Positions 42,002-51,750 of a stretch of DNA of 64,000 bases are shown here, piece after piece. Source of the DNA: JBBDMC01 sp963826055 (GTDB lineage: Bacteria; Pseudomonadota; Alphaproteobacteria; Rhizobiales; Kaistiaceae); assembly GCA_963826055.1 (NCBI GenBank), contig CAWGVO010000002.1:62001-126000 (forward strand), given 5' to 3'. Each line of letters starts with the position of its first letter. Position 1 is the stretch's first letter. The notes under the pieces are model-generated. The model had not been told where the DNA came from. It made no database searches and was given only the letters and a program-made list of their open reading frames with translations. The translations under genes and the position numbers were made by a program.

Positions 42002-43492
42002 ATGGCATTCGCGGCGCGGGCGATCGCCGAGACCACAGAGAGCTATCGCACGGCTCCCCAGAACGTCGAGGCCGAGCAGGCTTTGCTCGGCGCCATTCTC
42101 GTCAACAACGAGGCCTTCTATCGCGTCTCCGACTTTCTCGAACCCGAGCACTTCCACGAGCCGATCCATCGGACGATCTACGAGGTCGCCGGCCAGCTGA
42201 TCCGCCTCAACAAGATCGCCACGCCGGTCACCATCAAGACGTTCCTGCCGGCCGACCTTTCGATCGGCGACATCAACCTCGCGCAATATCTGGCGCGCCT
42301 GGCGGCGGAAGCGACGACGATCATCAACGCGGAGGATTACGGGCGCACCATCTACGACCTCGCACTCCGCCGGTCGCTCATCGGCATCGGCGAGGACATG
42401 GTCAACGTCGCCTACGACGCGGCGGTCGAACAGACGCCGGCGGCACAGATCGAGGACGCGGAAAAACGCCTGTTCGAGCTGGCCGAGCGCGGTCACTACG
42501 ACACTGGCTTCCACACTTTCGAAACGGCGCTGGTCAGCGCCATCGACATGGCCAGTGCCGCGTACAAGCGCGATGGCCACCTGTCGGGGCTGGCGACTGG
42601 GCTGGAAGACCTCGACCGGCTGATGGGCGGTCTCCAGCCATCGGACCTCATCATCGTCGCCGGGCGTCCGGGCATGGGCAAGTCGTCGTTCGCCACGACT
42701 ATCGGCTTCAGCGTTGCCAAGGCGTGGGCGGGCGAAGTCCAGCCGGACGGCACCATGAAGACCGTCAACGGCGGTGTGGTGGGCCTGTTCTCGCTGGAAA
42801 TGTCGGCGGAGCAGCTCGCCACCCGCATCATCGCCGAGCGGTCGGGCGTGTCCTCCGCACACATCCGCCGCGGCCGCATCGACGAGCGCGACTTCGCCCA
42901 TATCGTGGAAGCGGCGCGCGAAATGCAGAAAATACCGCTCTATATCGACCAGACCGGTGGTCTTAGCGTCGCCCAGCTCGCCGCACGCGCCCGGCGGTTG
43001 AAGCGACAGCGCGGTCTCGATCTGCTCATCATCGACTACATCCAGTTGATGCAGGGGTCGTCGCGGCGCGGCTCGGACAACCGCGTGCAGGAAGTGACCG
43101 AAATCACAAACAACCTGAAATCTCTCGCCAAGGAACTGAACGTCCCGATCGTTGCGCTCTCGCAGCTCTCCCGCCAGGTCGAGAACCGCGACGACAAGCG
43201 CCCGCAGCTTTCGGACCTGCGTGAATCGGGCTCGATCGAGCAGGATGCCGACGTGGTTCTCTTCATCTACCGTGAGGAGTACTATCTGAAGAACCGTGAG
43301 CCGAAGCCGGGTACGATGGAGTACGAGACTTGGCAGGACGAGATGAGCCGCGTTCATGGCGTTGCCGAGGTGATCATCGGCAAGCAACGCCATGGTCCCA
43401 CAGGTACAGTCCGTCTGCATTTCGAGGACTCGTTGACGCGCTTCTCCAACCTGGCGAGCGAGGAGTCGCTGCCCGTTCCGTTCGAGGGATGA
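42002..43492 (+). CDS. dnaB: Replicative DNA helicase
   Basis: A 496-residue hexameric helicase that opens the replication fork. The N-terminal DnaG/DnaC contact domain begins APQNVEAEQALLGAILVNNE. The RecA-like motor has Walker A AGRPGMGKSSFA near 222, a Walker B LLIIDYIQLMQG near 341, and ALSQLSRQVE with the arginine-finger region RDDKRPQLSDLRESGSIEQD. No intein is present in the P-loop. I chose the ATG at 42002, which gives the usual length; 41945 would add 19 residues. It is followed by a SRPBCC gene 22 bp away. Confidence 0.96.
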   Translation: MAFAARAIAETTESYRTAPQNVEAEQALLGAILVNNEAFYRVSDFLEPEHFHEPIHRTIYEVAGQLIRLNKIATPVTIKTFLPADLSIGDINLAQYLARLAAEATTIINAEDYGRTIYDLALRRSLIGIGEDMVNVAYDAAVEQTPAAQIEDAEKRLFELAERGHYDTGFHTFETALVSAIDMASAAYKRDGHLSGLATGLEDLDRLMGGLQPSDLIIVAGRPGMGKSSFATTIGFSVAKAWAGEVQPDGTMKTVNGGVVGLFSLEMSAEQLATRIIAERSGVSSAHIRRGRIDERDFAHIVEAAREMQKIPLYIDQTGGLSVAQLAARARRLKRQRGLDLLIIDYIQLMQGSSRRGSDNRVQEVTEITNNLKSLAKELNVPIVALSQLSRQVENRDDKRPQLSDLRESGSIEQDADVVLFIYREEYYLKNREPKPGTMEYETWQDEMSRVHGVAEVIIGKQRHGPTGTVRLHFEDSLTRFSNLASEESLPVPFEG

Positions 43493-43514
43493 GCAGAGCC
43501 GGCGGCGAATAGCG

Positions 43515-44030
43515 ATGTTCAAGTGGCTGACCGGCAAGAAGCAGGAGGCGGCCGCGGAAGGTGGCAAAGACCTGCTTGTCGTCGGCCGGAGCGTGCCAGC
43601 GCCGGCCGAGCGCGCTTTTGCGGCGTTCGTCGATGATTTCAACGATTGGTGGCCGCGCGACTACACCTGGGGCGGCGACAACGTCACCGAGATCGGTATC
43701 GAGGCGAAACCGGGCGGTCGTTGCTTCGAGCGGACGAAAGGCGGCGGCGAGACGGTTTGGGGTACGGTGCTGACCGTCGCGCGGCCAAGCCACATCGTGC
43801 TCGCCTGGCAGATCGGTCCGGACAGGACCGCCGTGGACAACGAGGCGGCGGCCAGCCGCGTCGACGTGCGCTTCACCGAGACCGGTCCGGGGACCACGGA
43901 CGTCATCCTCGTTCACCGCGACTTCCCGCGCCACGGTGAGGGCTGGGAGGCGTACAGGACAGCCATGGCCGCGGCCAAGGGCTGGCCACGCCTCATGGAC
44001 CTCTACGCGAAAGCTGTTGCTTCCGGCTGA
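43515..44030 (+). CDS. SRPBCC (AHSA1-like) domain protein
   Basis: A 171-residue soluble protein. Residues about 20-165 form a START/Bet v1-like cavity fold: VVGRSVPAPAERAFAAFVDD, WGGDNVTEIGIEAKPGGRCF, VWGTVLTVARPSHIVLAWQI, FTETGPGTTDVILVHRDF, GWPRLMDLYAKAVA. Proteins of this group bind small hydrophobic ligands or act as Hsp90-activator-like domains; the ligand here is unknown. The stop codon lies inside the terminator stem that follows. It is probably co-transcribed with dnaB. Confidence 0.85.
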   Translation: MFKWLTGKKQEAAAEGGKDLLVVGRSVPAPAERAFAAFVDDFNDWWPRDYTWGGDNVTEIGIEAKPGGRCFERTKGGGETVWGTVLTVARPSHIVLAWQIGPDRTAVDNEAAASRVDVRFTETGPGTTDVILVHRDFPRHGEGWEAYRTAMAAAKGWPRLMDLYAKAVASG

Positions 44031-44055
44031 AGGTGCCCGCCCGCACCTTCAGCCG
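44024..44055. terminator. Long bidirectional stem-loop
   Basis: A perfect 13-pair stem (CGGCTGAAGGTGC / GCACCTTCAGCCG) with a 6-base loop between two convergent genes. It contains the stop codon of the upstream gene. No T run on the plus side, so its termination strength is uncertain. Confidence 0.6.
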
Positions 44056-44070
44056 CAAACCAACTGCGCG

Positions 44071-44397
44071 CTACATCGCCATCGCAGGTTTCACGAAGCA
44101 GTAGATATGGCGCGTCGGACTTGAACAGACGTAGGCGTCGCCGTCGATCGACTGCTTATTGAGTTCCTTGTCCGGCGGGATCGGCGTCCACTGGCCTTCG
44201 ACCACCGCCCACCACTGCCCCCCGTGCCAATCGGCATCGGTGCGGCGACAGTCGGCAATGTCGCAGCAGGAATAGCCCGTATCCGGTTGCTTGAGACTCT
44301 TGAACCAGTTTCCCCGGTCTTCCGAGAACGCAGGTCCGACCGGCATAAGACCGGCCACCAGGAGGGCACCGCACGCGATGCGACTTAGATGATCCAT
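44071..44397 (-). CDS. Small periplasmic cysteine protein, conserved type
   Basis: A 108-residue exported protein. The signal peptide is about 1-25 (LSRIACGALLVAGLMPVGPA, cleavage after AFS). The mature part has GYSCCDIADCRRTDADW, GGQWWAVVEGQWTPIPPDK, IDGDAYVCSS and HIYCFVKP, with five cysteines (C44, C45, C50 and two near the end). Similar short proteins with 'SCCDxxDC' and 'DGDAYVC' are, from memory, frequent in Rhizobiales; their function is unknown. A purine-rich stretch (GGGGGTGAG) before the ATG supports the start. It is divergent from alr. Confidence 0.75.
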   Translation of the reverse strand: MDHLSRIACGALLVAGLMPVGPAFSEDRGNWFKSLKQPDTGYSCCDIADCRRTDADWHGGQWWAVVEGQWTPIPPDKELNKQSIDGDAYVCSSPTRHIYCFVKPAMAM

Positions 44398-44564
44398 GGT
44401 TCTCACCCCCGAGAACGAATCATCCTCCCAAGTTGAGTTTGTCCCGAGATATGTTTGATGTCTTGGGAAAAAAGCTGGCAGACCAGGCTGAAAACGCGGG
44501 CAGAACCCCCCGCCGACCGATGGGTCGATCGGCACTTTTGGCGAGAATCGGCTAGTCTGCAACC

Positions 44565-45698
44565 ATGGAAAGCGCGTTGACGCCCGCTGAGTCCGCCGCC
44601 ACCGGCGGTCGCCTCGCCATCGATCTTGGCGCGCTCTCCGCCAACTGGCAGATGCTTGCCGACCGCGTCGGCGAGGACGTTGCGACCGCAGCGGTAGTCA
44701 AAGGCGATGGCTATGGCATCGGCCTCGAACAGGCCGCCGAGGCTCTGGCCGAAACGGGTTGCCACACGTTTTTCGTGGCACTGCCGGAGGAAGGCGTGCG
44801 TCTCAGGCGCGCGGTCCATGACGCGGCGATCTACGTTCTCGACGGACTGATCATCGGCAGCGCGGACACGCTCGTGGTGAACGATCTGAGGCCGGTGCTC
44901 GGTTCCATCCCCGAGATCGAAGAGTGGGCCGCAATCAAGCGCGCGGGCGCCCGCACAGGAGCCGCCATCCACGTCGATACGGGCATGAACCGCCTCGGGC
45001 TGACCCCGGCGGAGGCACGCAACCTGTCGGGGCAGCGCGACCTCGTCGAGACGATCCGCCCCTCGCTCCTGATGAGCCACCTCGCCTGCGCTGACACGCC
45101 CGATCACCCGATGAACCGGCGTCAGCTCAATGCCTTCCGGGCAGTGCGAGTGCTCTTGCCCAACATCCCCGCCTCCCTCGCCAACTCGGCGGGCATATTC
45201 TTGGGTGCCGACTATCATTTCGACCTCGTGCGGCCGGGCATTGCCCTCTATGGCGGGCGCGCCGTCCAAACCGGGCCGAACCCCATGCGGACCGTGGTGA
45301 CGCTGGAGGCGGAAGTGCTGCAGGTGCGCGATGTCAAACGCGACGAGACGGTTGGCTACGGTGCCACACAGACGTGCCTGCAGATGAGCCGGATCGCCAT
45401 CGTCGGGGTCGGCTATGCCGACGGCTACCACCGCGCCGCCAGTTCGTCCGACGCGCGACCGGGGGCGCGCGCGTTCGTCAAGGGGACCTCGGCGCCGCTG
45501 ATCGGACGGGTGTCGATGGACCTCCTGGCCATAGATGTCTCGCATATTCATGGAGTTGAGCGGGGCGACCGCGTCGAACTCTTCGGGCCGAACGTGTCGG
45601 TGGACGAGGTGGCCGGACATGCCGGGACGATCGGATACGAGTTGCTGACCGGACTTGGGCGACGTTTTGAGCGAATCTACCTGGACGCGACCGATTGA
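44565..45698 (+). CDS. alr: Alanine racemase
   Basis: A 377-residue PLP enzyme converting L- to D-alanine for peptidoglycan. The PLP lysine is Lys46 in AAVVKGDGYGIG, with Gly-Asp in place of the more common Ala-Asp. The PLP barrel is about 16-245, and the second catalytic tyrosine is in VGVGYADGYHRA near 288. The C-terminal domain ends YELLTGLGRRFERIYL. Length is normal. radA follows 46 bp downstream. Confidence 0.96.
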   Translation: MESALTPAESAATGGRLAIDLGALSANWQMLADRVGEDVATAAVVKGDGYGIGLEQAAEALAETGCHTFFVALPEEGVRLRRAVHDAAIYVLDGLIIGSADTLVVNDLRPVLGSIPEIEEWAAIKRAGARTGAAIHVDTGMNRLGLTPAEARNLSGQRDLVETIRPSLLMSHLACADTPDHPMNRRQLNAFRAVRVLLPNIPASLANSAGIFLGADYHFDLVRPGIALYGGRAVQTGPNPMRTVVTLEAEVLQVRDVKRDETVGYGATQTCLQMSRIAIVGVGYADGYHRAASSSDARPGARAFVKGTSAPLIGRVSMDLLAIDVSHIHGVERGDRVELFGPNVSVDEVAGHAGTIGYELLTGLGRRFERIYLDATD

Positions 45699-45744
45699 TT
45701 TCGGCGCTCCGCTGTGAGAACATAACGGGAACGGAGATTCGCCG

Positions 45745-47107
45745 ATGGGATTCGCCCCGCGTCTGAAGACCCAATACGTGTGTCAGAACTGCGGGACGGT
45801 CAGCCCCCGGTGGCAGGGACGGTGCGACGACTGCGGGGAATGGAACACGCTGACAGAGGAGGCACCGGCAACCGCGGGAGTGGGCGCCGGGCCGAAGGTC
45901 GGGGCGGGACGCAAGGGCCGCATCATCGACCTCGTGGCGCTTGCCGGCCCGGCCGAAGAGGCGCCGCGCGTCACGACCGGCATCGCGGAGTTCGACCGGG
46001 TCGCCGGGGGAGGCCTGGTGCGCGGGTCGGCGCTGCTGGTCGGCGGCGATCCAGGCATCGGCAAGTCGACCCTTCTCCTCCAGGTCGCCGGCGCGTTGGC
46101 TGGATCGGGCCACCCGGTGGTCTACATTTCGGGCGAGGAGGCGATCGCCCAGATCCGTCTCCGCGCGGAGCGGCTGTCGCTCGGTCAGGCGCCGGTCAGG
46201 CTCGCTGCGGAGACCAGCGTCGAGGACATCCTGGCGACGCTCGCCACCGAGACGCCGCCCCGTCTCGTCATCATCAGACTCGATCCAGACACTGTGGACC
46301 GACGCCGTCGAGTCGGCGCCCGGCACCGTCACCCAGGTCCGCGCGGCCGCGCAGGCGCTGATCCGGTACGCCAAGCGGACGGGCGCGGCGGTCGTTTTCG
46401 TCGGCCACGTCACGAAGGATGGCCAGATCGCCGGCCCGCGGGTGCTCGAACACATGGTCGACGGCGTCCTCTACTTCGAGGGCGATGGCGGCCATCATTT
46501 CCGCATCCTGAGGGCGGTGAAGAACCGCTTCGGCGCCACGGACGAGATCGGAGTGTTCGAGATGACCGACGGCGGCCTCGGCGAAGTGACCAACCCGTCG
46601 GCACTGTTTCTGGGCGAGCGCAACGCGACAACGGCGGGAGCGGCGGTCTTTGCCGGCATGGAGGGGACGCGGCCGCTTCTGGTGGAAGTTCAGGCGCTGG
46701 TGGCCCCGAGCCCGCTCGGCACGCCCCGGCGCTCGGTGGTGGGCTGGGACGGCAATCGCCTGGCCATGCTGCTTGCGGTCCTGGAGGCCCACTGCGGGCT
46801 GCGTCTCGGCGATTGCGACGTCTATCTCAACGTCGCGGGGGGCCTGCGGATCGCCGAGCCGGCGGCGGATGTCGCCGTCGCGGCGGCGCTCGTCTCTTCG
46901 CGCGTCAACGTGCCGCTGCCGGTCGATCAGGTCTATTTCGGGGAGGTGAGCCTGTCGGGGGCGGTGCGGCCGGTCGCGCACATGGCCGCCCGGCTGAAGG
47001 AGGCGCAAAAGCTAGGTTTTGCGCGGGCGGTGGGGCCGGCGGCGGGAGAAAACGGCGGGGTGACGGGAATCGCGACGCTCGGCGAACTGGTGGCCGCAAT
47101 CCATTGA
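45745..47107 (+). pseudogene. radA: DNA repair protein RadA, frameshifted
   Basis: RadA is a RecA-related branch-migration helicase in recombination repair. The N-terminal C4 zinc finger is CQNCGTVSPRWQGRCDDC, Walker A is GGDPGIGKSTLL near 97, then comes the RadA motif KNRFGATDEIGVFEM, and the Lon-protease-like domain ends ATLGELVAAIH. The frame breaks in CTCGTCATCATCAGACTCG; dropping the A at 46276 joins VIID to SIQTLWTDAVESAPG, giving a full 453-residue protein. As given, the upstream frame would run wrongly to 47277. The single clean break suggests a consensus error. Confidence 0.9.
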
Positions 47108-47273
47108 TTTCGGCCGGTTTCGGCCACATATCTCCGATCGGCTCCGGCCGTTGGCCGTGCGTTGCGAACCCTGTTGTCTTGTGGTGTTTTTGCATGCGGG
47201 CGGCCGGAATCGTGCTACCCACGCGATGCGGACAGCCCGATCGGTCACCCAAGCATCCCCTGAGGTCATCCCA

Positions 47274-47930
47274 TTGACTGTGCTCGACCTGTTCGTCGTG
47301 GTTGTGGTGCTGATCTCGGCGATCCTCGCCATGGTGCGTGGCTTCGTCCGCGAGGTGTTGTCGATCGCGTCGTGGGTGGCCGCGGCGGGCGCCGCCTATC
47401 TCCTTTACAAGCCGGTGGTGCCGCTGGTGGCGCCGTACCTCGAGAGCCACACGGTGCAGACGATCGTGTCGGCGGCGGCGATCTTCTTCATCGCGCTGAT
47501 CGTCGCCAGCTACATCACCATGAAGATTTCGGACTTCGTCATCGACAGCCGGGTCGGCGCCTTCGACCGGGCGCTCGGCTTCCTGTTCGGGGCGGCGCGC
47601 GGCATCCTGCTGGTCGTGATCGCCCTCCTGTTCTTCAACTGGCTGGTGACGCCCTCGCCGCCGTGGGTGGCCAACGCCAGATCACGGGCGATGCTGGATG
47701 ACCTCGGCCAGAGCCTGATCGCGGCCCTGCCGCAGGACATCGAGACCTCTATCGTCCAGCGGCTGCGGGGCGTCCAGGGCGACGAGGTGACGGGCTCGGG
47801 CGAGACAGCGCCAGCGGCGGATGCCTCCGGTGCCGGCGATCCCAACAGTCCGAATTATCAGAATTCCGTCAGACAGGGCCTCGACTCGCTGATCCAGAAC
47901 AACGACGATGACGTTCCGGCGGGCGACTGA
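47274..47930 (+). CDS. cvpA: CvpA family membrane protein
   Basis: A 218-residue inner-membrane protein. CvpA proteins are needed for colicin V production and envelope homeostasis. About four membrane segments: LTVLDLFVVVVVLISAILAM (1-20), 32-50, 63-85 and 103-125. The polar tail (about 150-218) is acidic. I chose the TTG at 47274, with TGAGGT eight bases before it; an in-frame ATG at 47226 would add 16 residues with no typical start. It precedes purF by 18 bp, the conserved cvpA-purF order. Confidence 0.88.
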   Translation: MTVLDLFVVVVVLISAILAMVRGFVREVLSIASWVAAAGAAYLLYKPVVPLVAPYLESHTVQTIVSAAAIFFIALIVASYITMKISDFVIDSRVGAFDRALGFLFGAARGILLVVIALLFFNWLVTPSPPWVANARSRAMLDDLGQSLIAALPQDIETSIVQRLRGVQGDEVTGSGETAPAADASGAGDPNSPNYQNSVRQGLDSLIQNNDDDVPAGD

Positions 47931-47948
47931 CGGGCGATGCGGACAGCC

Positions 47949-49409
47949 ATGAACGCGACCACCGGACTGCCATTCGACGACGACAAGCTGCACGAGGAGT
48001 GCGGCGTCTTCGGGGTCTTCGGCCACGCGGACGCTGCGCCGCTCACCGTGCTTGGCCTGCATGCCTTGCAGCACCGCGGTCAGGAGGCGGCCGGAATCGT
48101 CACCTTCGACGGAGAGCGCTTCCACAGCGCCCGCCGCCCCGGCCTCGTCGGCGACAATTTCACCAAGCGCGCGGTGGTCGAGGGTCTTGCCGGCGACCGG
48201 GCGATCGGCCACGTGCGCTATTCGACCCACGGGGCGCCGATCGAACGCAACATCCAGCCGCTGTTCGCTGAATTTTCAGGCGGCGGCTTCGCGGTCGCCC
48301 ACAACGGCAACCTGACCAACGCGCTGACGCTGCAGGACCGCCTTCAGCGGCGCGGGTCGATCTTCCAGTCGACATCGGACACCGAGGTGATCCTCCACCT
48401 GATCGCGACATCCGGGCGGGGGCCCCTGGTCGAGCGGGTCATCGACGCCCTCTCTCAGGTCGAGGGGGCCTATTCGCTGGTGTGCCTGTCGGCCAAGAAG
48501 ATGATCGGCTGCCGCGATCCGCTCGGGGTCCGCCCGCTGGTGCTCGGCGATCTCGACGGCGCCGCCATCCTCGCCTCGGAAACGTGCGCGCTCGACATCA
48601 TCGGCGCCAGCTTCGTGCGCGACGTCGAGCCGGGCGAAATGGTCATTATCACGCCGGCGGGAATCGAGAGCAGGTTCCCGTTCGCGCCGCTGAAACAGCG
48701 CTTCTGCATTTTCGAGTACGTCTATTTTTCCCGGCCCGATTCCAACGTCGAGGGGCGCGGGGTTTACGAGGTGCGCAAGCGCATCGGCGCCGAGCTTGCA
48801 CGCGAGCGCGCGGTCGCCGCCGACCTGGTGGTGCCGGTGCCCGATTCCGGCACCCCGGCGGCGATCGGATACGCGGAGGCGGCGGGGCTGCCGTTCGACC
48901 TCGGCATCATCCGCAACCACTACGTCGGGCGCACGTTCATCGAGCCAAGCGAGGCGATCCGCGACATGGGGGTGCGCCTCAAGCACAACGCCAACCGCGA
49001 CGTGCTGGCCGGCAAGCGGGTGATCCTGGTCGACGATTCGATCGTGCGCGGCACGACCTCGGTGAAGATCGTCCAGATGATCCGGGACGCAGGCGCGAGC
49101 GAGGTCCACATGCGCATCGCGAGCCCGCCGACGATGAACTCCTGCTTCTACGGCGTCGATACGCCGGAGCAGTCCAAGCTCATCGCGTCGCGCATGTCGG
49201 TGGAGGAGATGGCCGACTTCATCAAGGTCGACAGCCTCCAGTTCCTGTCGATCGACGGGCTCTACCGGGCGGTGGGCGAAGCGGCTCGCAACCCGCAGCA
49301 GCCGCAGTTCTGCGACGCCTGCTTCACCGGCGCCTACCCCACCCGGCTCGCCGACCGCGAAGCCGGCGACAACGTTCGCCCGTTCCGCCTGATGGCCGAG
49401 ACCGGCTAG
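47949..49409 (+). CDS. purF: Amidophosphoribosyltransferase
   Basis: A 486-residue enzyme that starts purine synthesis: PRPP plus glutamine gives phosphoribosylamine. It has a short propeptide ending HEE before Cys18 in CGVFGVFG, which becomes the N-terminal glutaminase cysteine after processing. GLHALQHRGQEAAG follows. The PRPP loop is KRVILVDDSIVRGTTS near 360. Cysteines in SPPTMNSCFYGVDT and near the end (FCDACFTG) suggest the Fe-S-type subgroup. An ATG four codons upstream exists; 47949 is preferred. Confidence 0.96.
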   Translation: MNATTGLPFDDDKLHEECGVFGVFGHADAAPLTVLGLHALQHRGQEAAGIVTFDGERFHSARRPGLVGDNFTKRAVVEGLAGDRAIGHVRYSTHGAPIERNIQPLFAEFSGGGFAVAHNGNLTNALTLQDRLQRRGSIFQSTSDTEVILHLIATSGRGPLVERVIDALSQVEGAYSLVCLSAKKMIGCRDPLGVRPLVLGDLDGAAILASETCALDIIGASFVRDVEPGEMVIITPAGIESRFPFAPLKQRFCIFEYVYFSRPDSNVEGRGVYEVRKRIGAELARERAVAADLVVPVPDSGTPAAIGYAEAAGLPFDLGIIRNHYVGRTFIEPSEAIRDMGVRLKHNANRDVLAGKRVILVDDSIVRGTTSVKIVQMIRDAGASEVHMRIASPPTMNSCFYGVDTPEQSKLIASRMSVEEMADFIKVDSLQFLSIDGLYRAVGEAARNPQQPQFCDACFTGAYPTRLADREAGDNVRPFRLMAETG

Positions 49410-49417
49410 CGGACGTC

Positions 49418-50161
49418 GTGGCCGGCCCGCTCACTGACCGGATCGTCGTCGTCACCGGCGCCTCGCGCGGCATCGGCCGGGCGGCGGCGATAGCGCTTGC
49501 CGAGGCGGGAGCGCACGTGGTTGCGGTGGCGCGCACGGTCGGCGGGCTGGAAGAACTGGACGATGCGATCCGCGCCAGGGGCGGCGCGGCGACGCTGGTT
49601 CCCCTCGACCTCAAGGACGCTCCGGCCATCGACCGGCTGGGCGCGGTCCTCTACGAGCGCTGGGGCCGCCTCGACGGGCTCTTCGCCAACGCCGGCCTGC
49701 TCGGCGCCATCACCCCCCTCGCCCACCTCGCCCCCAAGGTCTGGGACGACGTGATGGCGGTCAACGTCACCGCCAACTGGCGACTGATCCGGTCGTTCGA
49801 CGCATTGCTCAGGCGATCGACGGCCGGTCGGGTGCTGTTCATGACCTCGGGCGTCACCCAGTCGTGCCGCCCCTACTGGGGCATCTACACGGTATCCAAG
49901 GCGGCACTGGAGGCGCTGGCGCGGACCTACGCCGGCGAAGTGCAGCAGACGCCGGTCAGGGTCAACTTGATGAACCCCGGGGCGCTCCGGACCGCCATGC
50001 GCGCCCAGGCGATGCCCGGCGAAGACCCGGCGACGCTGAAGCCGCCGGAGGCACTCGCTCCCGACATCGTGCGGATGCTTTCGCCGGACTATACCGACAA
50101 CGGCGCCCTGTTCGATTTCCGGAGCGGCGAGACGGTCGCGCTTACCCAACCGGTTTCTTGA
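49418..50161 (+). CDS. Short-chain dehydrogenase/reductase
   Basis: A 247-residue NAD(P)-dependent oxidoreductase. The nucleotide loop TGASRGIGRAAA is near residue 15, NAG near 91, the catalytic serine in LFMTSGVT near 143, and Tyr/Lys in YWGIYTVSK near 158. The substrate is unknown. Start GTG at 49418, eight bases after the purF stop; no strong ribosome-binding site is seen, so coupling to purF is likely. A gene of this class after purF is common in Rhizobiales. The longer frame antisense to and across purF is shadow. Confidence 0.9.
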   Translation: MAGPLTDRIVVVTGASRGIGRAAAIALAEAGAHVVAVARTVGGLEELDDAIRARGGAATLVPLDLKDAPAIDRLGAVLYERWGRLDGLFANAGLLGAITPLAHLAPKVWDDVMAVNVTANWRLIRSFDALLRRSTAGRVLFMTSGVTQSCRPYWGIYTVSKAALEALARTYAGEVQQTPVRVNLMNPGALRTAMRAQAMPGEDPATLKPPEALAPDIVRMLSPDYTDNGALFDFRSGETVALTQPVS

Positions 50162-50236
50162 TCCACGGCAACCCCGCCGCGACGACGAACTGTCACAAAT
50201 CCCGTGTAGCGGATCAGCCTTTCGGGTCGGAGTCCG

Positions 50237-51750
50237 ATGAGCGCTGAGTGGCAGCACCGGCTGGAGGAGATCGCCGCCGAGGTCGCGGCGCTCAGGCGGC
50301 GCGTGGCCGCCGGCGGCAAGGTGCTGAACCGGACCTGGCGCAGGCGGATCGCGCGGCGCAGCTTCGCGCCGAGCGCGCTCAACCTGGCGCACTATCTGGT
50401 CTTCCGGCAGATCGACCTCCGCCTCCTGCAAAGGCGGCTGATGGCGCTCGGGCTCTCCTCGCTCGGCCGCGCCGAAAGCCGCGTGCTCGCCACCCTCGAC
50501 GCGGTCGGCGCCGCCCTCGGCCTGATGACCGACCGGGCAGAGATGCCGGCGATGCCTTCGGAGCGGCAGTTCTTCCGGGGCGAGAAGAGCCTCGCCGAGA
50601 ACGCCGCGGTCCTTTTCGGGCCGCCATCGGAGGGCCGCGCCGGGCGCATCATGGTGACGCTCGGCACGGAGGCGGCGGACGACCCGGCCCTCGTGCTCGA
50701 CTATGCCCGGCGCGGCGCCAACCTCGTGCGCATCAATTGCGCCCACGACGACCAGGATGCGTGGGCGCGGATGATCGAGAACACCCGGCAGGCATCGCGC
50801 GAGACCGGCCGCATCCGCATCCTGATGGACATCGCCGGCCCCAAGGTGCGCACCGGCACCGTCTACAGCGCCGCCGGCCACGAGCGGGTGGCGGTCGGGG
50901 ACGAGATCCTGCTCACCGACGCGATCGACCCCGGCCGGGGCGAGTTCCCCTTCCAGTGCACCTGCACGATCCCCGGCGTATTCGGCCGGGTGCGGGTGGG
51001 CAACCGCCTCTCATATGACGACGGCGTGCTGCGCGGCGTCGTGGCGCGCGAGGTGGCCGGCGGCCTGGTCGTGCGGGTCGACGACGGCCGGCTGAAGGGC
51101 GTGAAGCTCAAGGCCGAGAAGGGGTTGATCTTCCCGACCGTCGACCTCGGCCTGTCGCCGCTATCGGAGGAAGACCTCCGCGACCTCGATTTCATCTCCG
51201 ACCACGCAGACCTCATCGGCTACTCCTTCGTCGAAACCGCCGAGCAGGTGGCGCTGGTCCAGGCGGAGCTCGCCCGGCGGCGGCTCGACTGGCAGGAGAT
51301 CGGCCTGGTCGCCAAGATCGAGACGCCGCGGGCGGTGCGGAACCTGCCGGAGATCATCGTGCAGGCGGCGGGGCAGCAGCCACTGGCGGTGATGATCGCC
51401 CGCGGCGACCTCGCCATCGAGCTCGGTTTCGAGCGGCTGGCCGAAATGCAGGAGGAGATCCTGTGGATCTGCGAGGCGGCGCACGTGCCGGCGATCTGGG
51501 CGACGCAGGTGCTGGAGGGGCTGGTCAAGGCCGGGCTGCCGTCGCGCGGCGAAATGACCGACGCTGCGATGGCCGGCCGCGCCGAATGCGTGATGCTCAA
51601 CAAGGGGCCTAACGTCGGCGTCGCGATCGATGCGCTCGACCGGCTCCTGCACCGGATGGGCGGGCATCAGATCAAGAAGACGCCGACGCTGAGGGCGCTC
51701 AAGTCGTGGGCCGACGTTTCCGGTTCGCATACGGATTTCGCCCCGCCTGA
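50237..51750 (+). CDS. Pyruvate kinase-like protein, 3' end disturbed
   Basis: About 504 residues when the 3' break is corrected. Residues about 1-130 are a helical N-terminal extension not found in standard pyruvate kinases. The TIM barrel follows: RIMVTLGTEAADDPALVLDY, NLVRINCAHDD, DIAGPKVRTG, the lysine in GLVAKIETPRAV, MIARGDLAIELG and WATQVLEGLVKAGLPSRGE. The C-terminal regulatory domain is missing, so it may not be a standard glycolytic enzyme. As given, no stop follows LRALKSW and the frame runs on to 53188. Adding one T at the TTT near 51735 makes it end at TGA 51748-51750. It overlaps der tail-to-tail by 52 bp. Confidence 0.8.
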
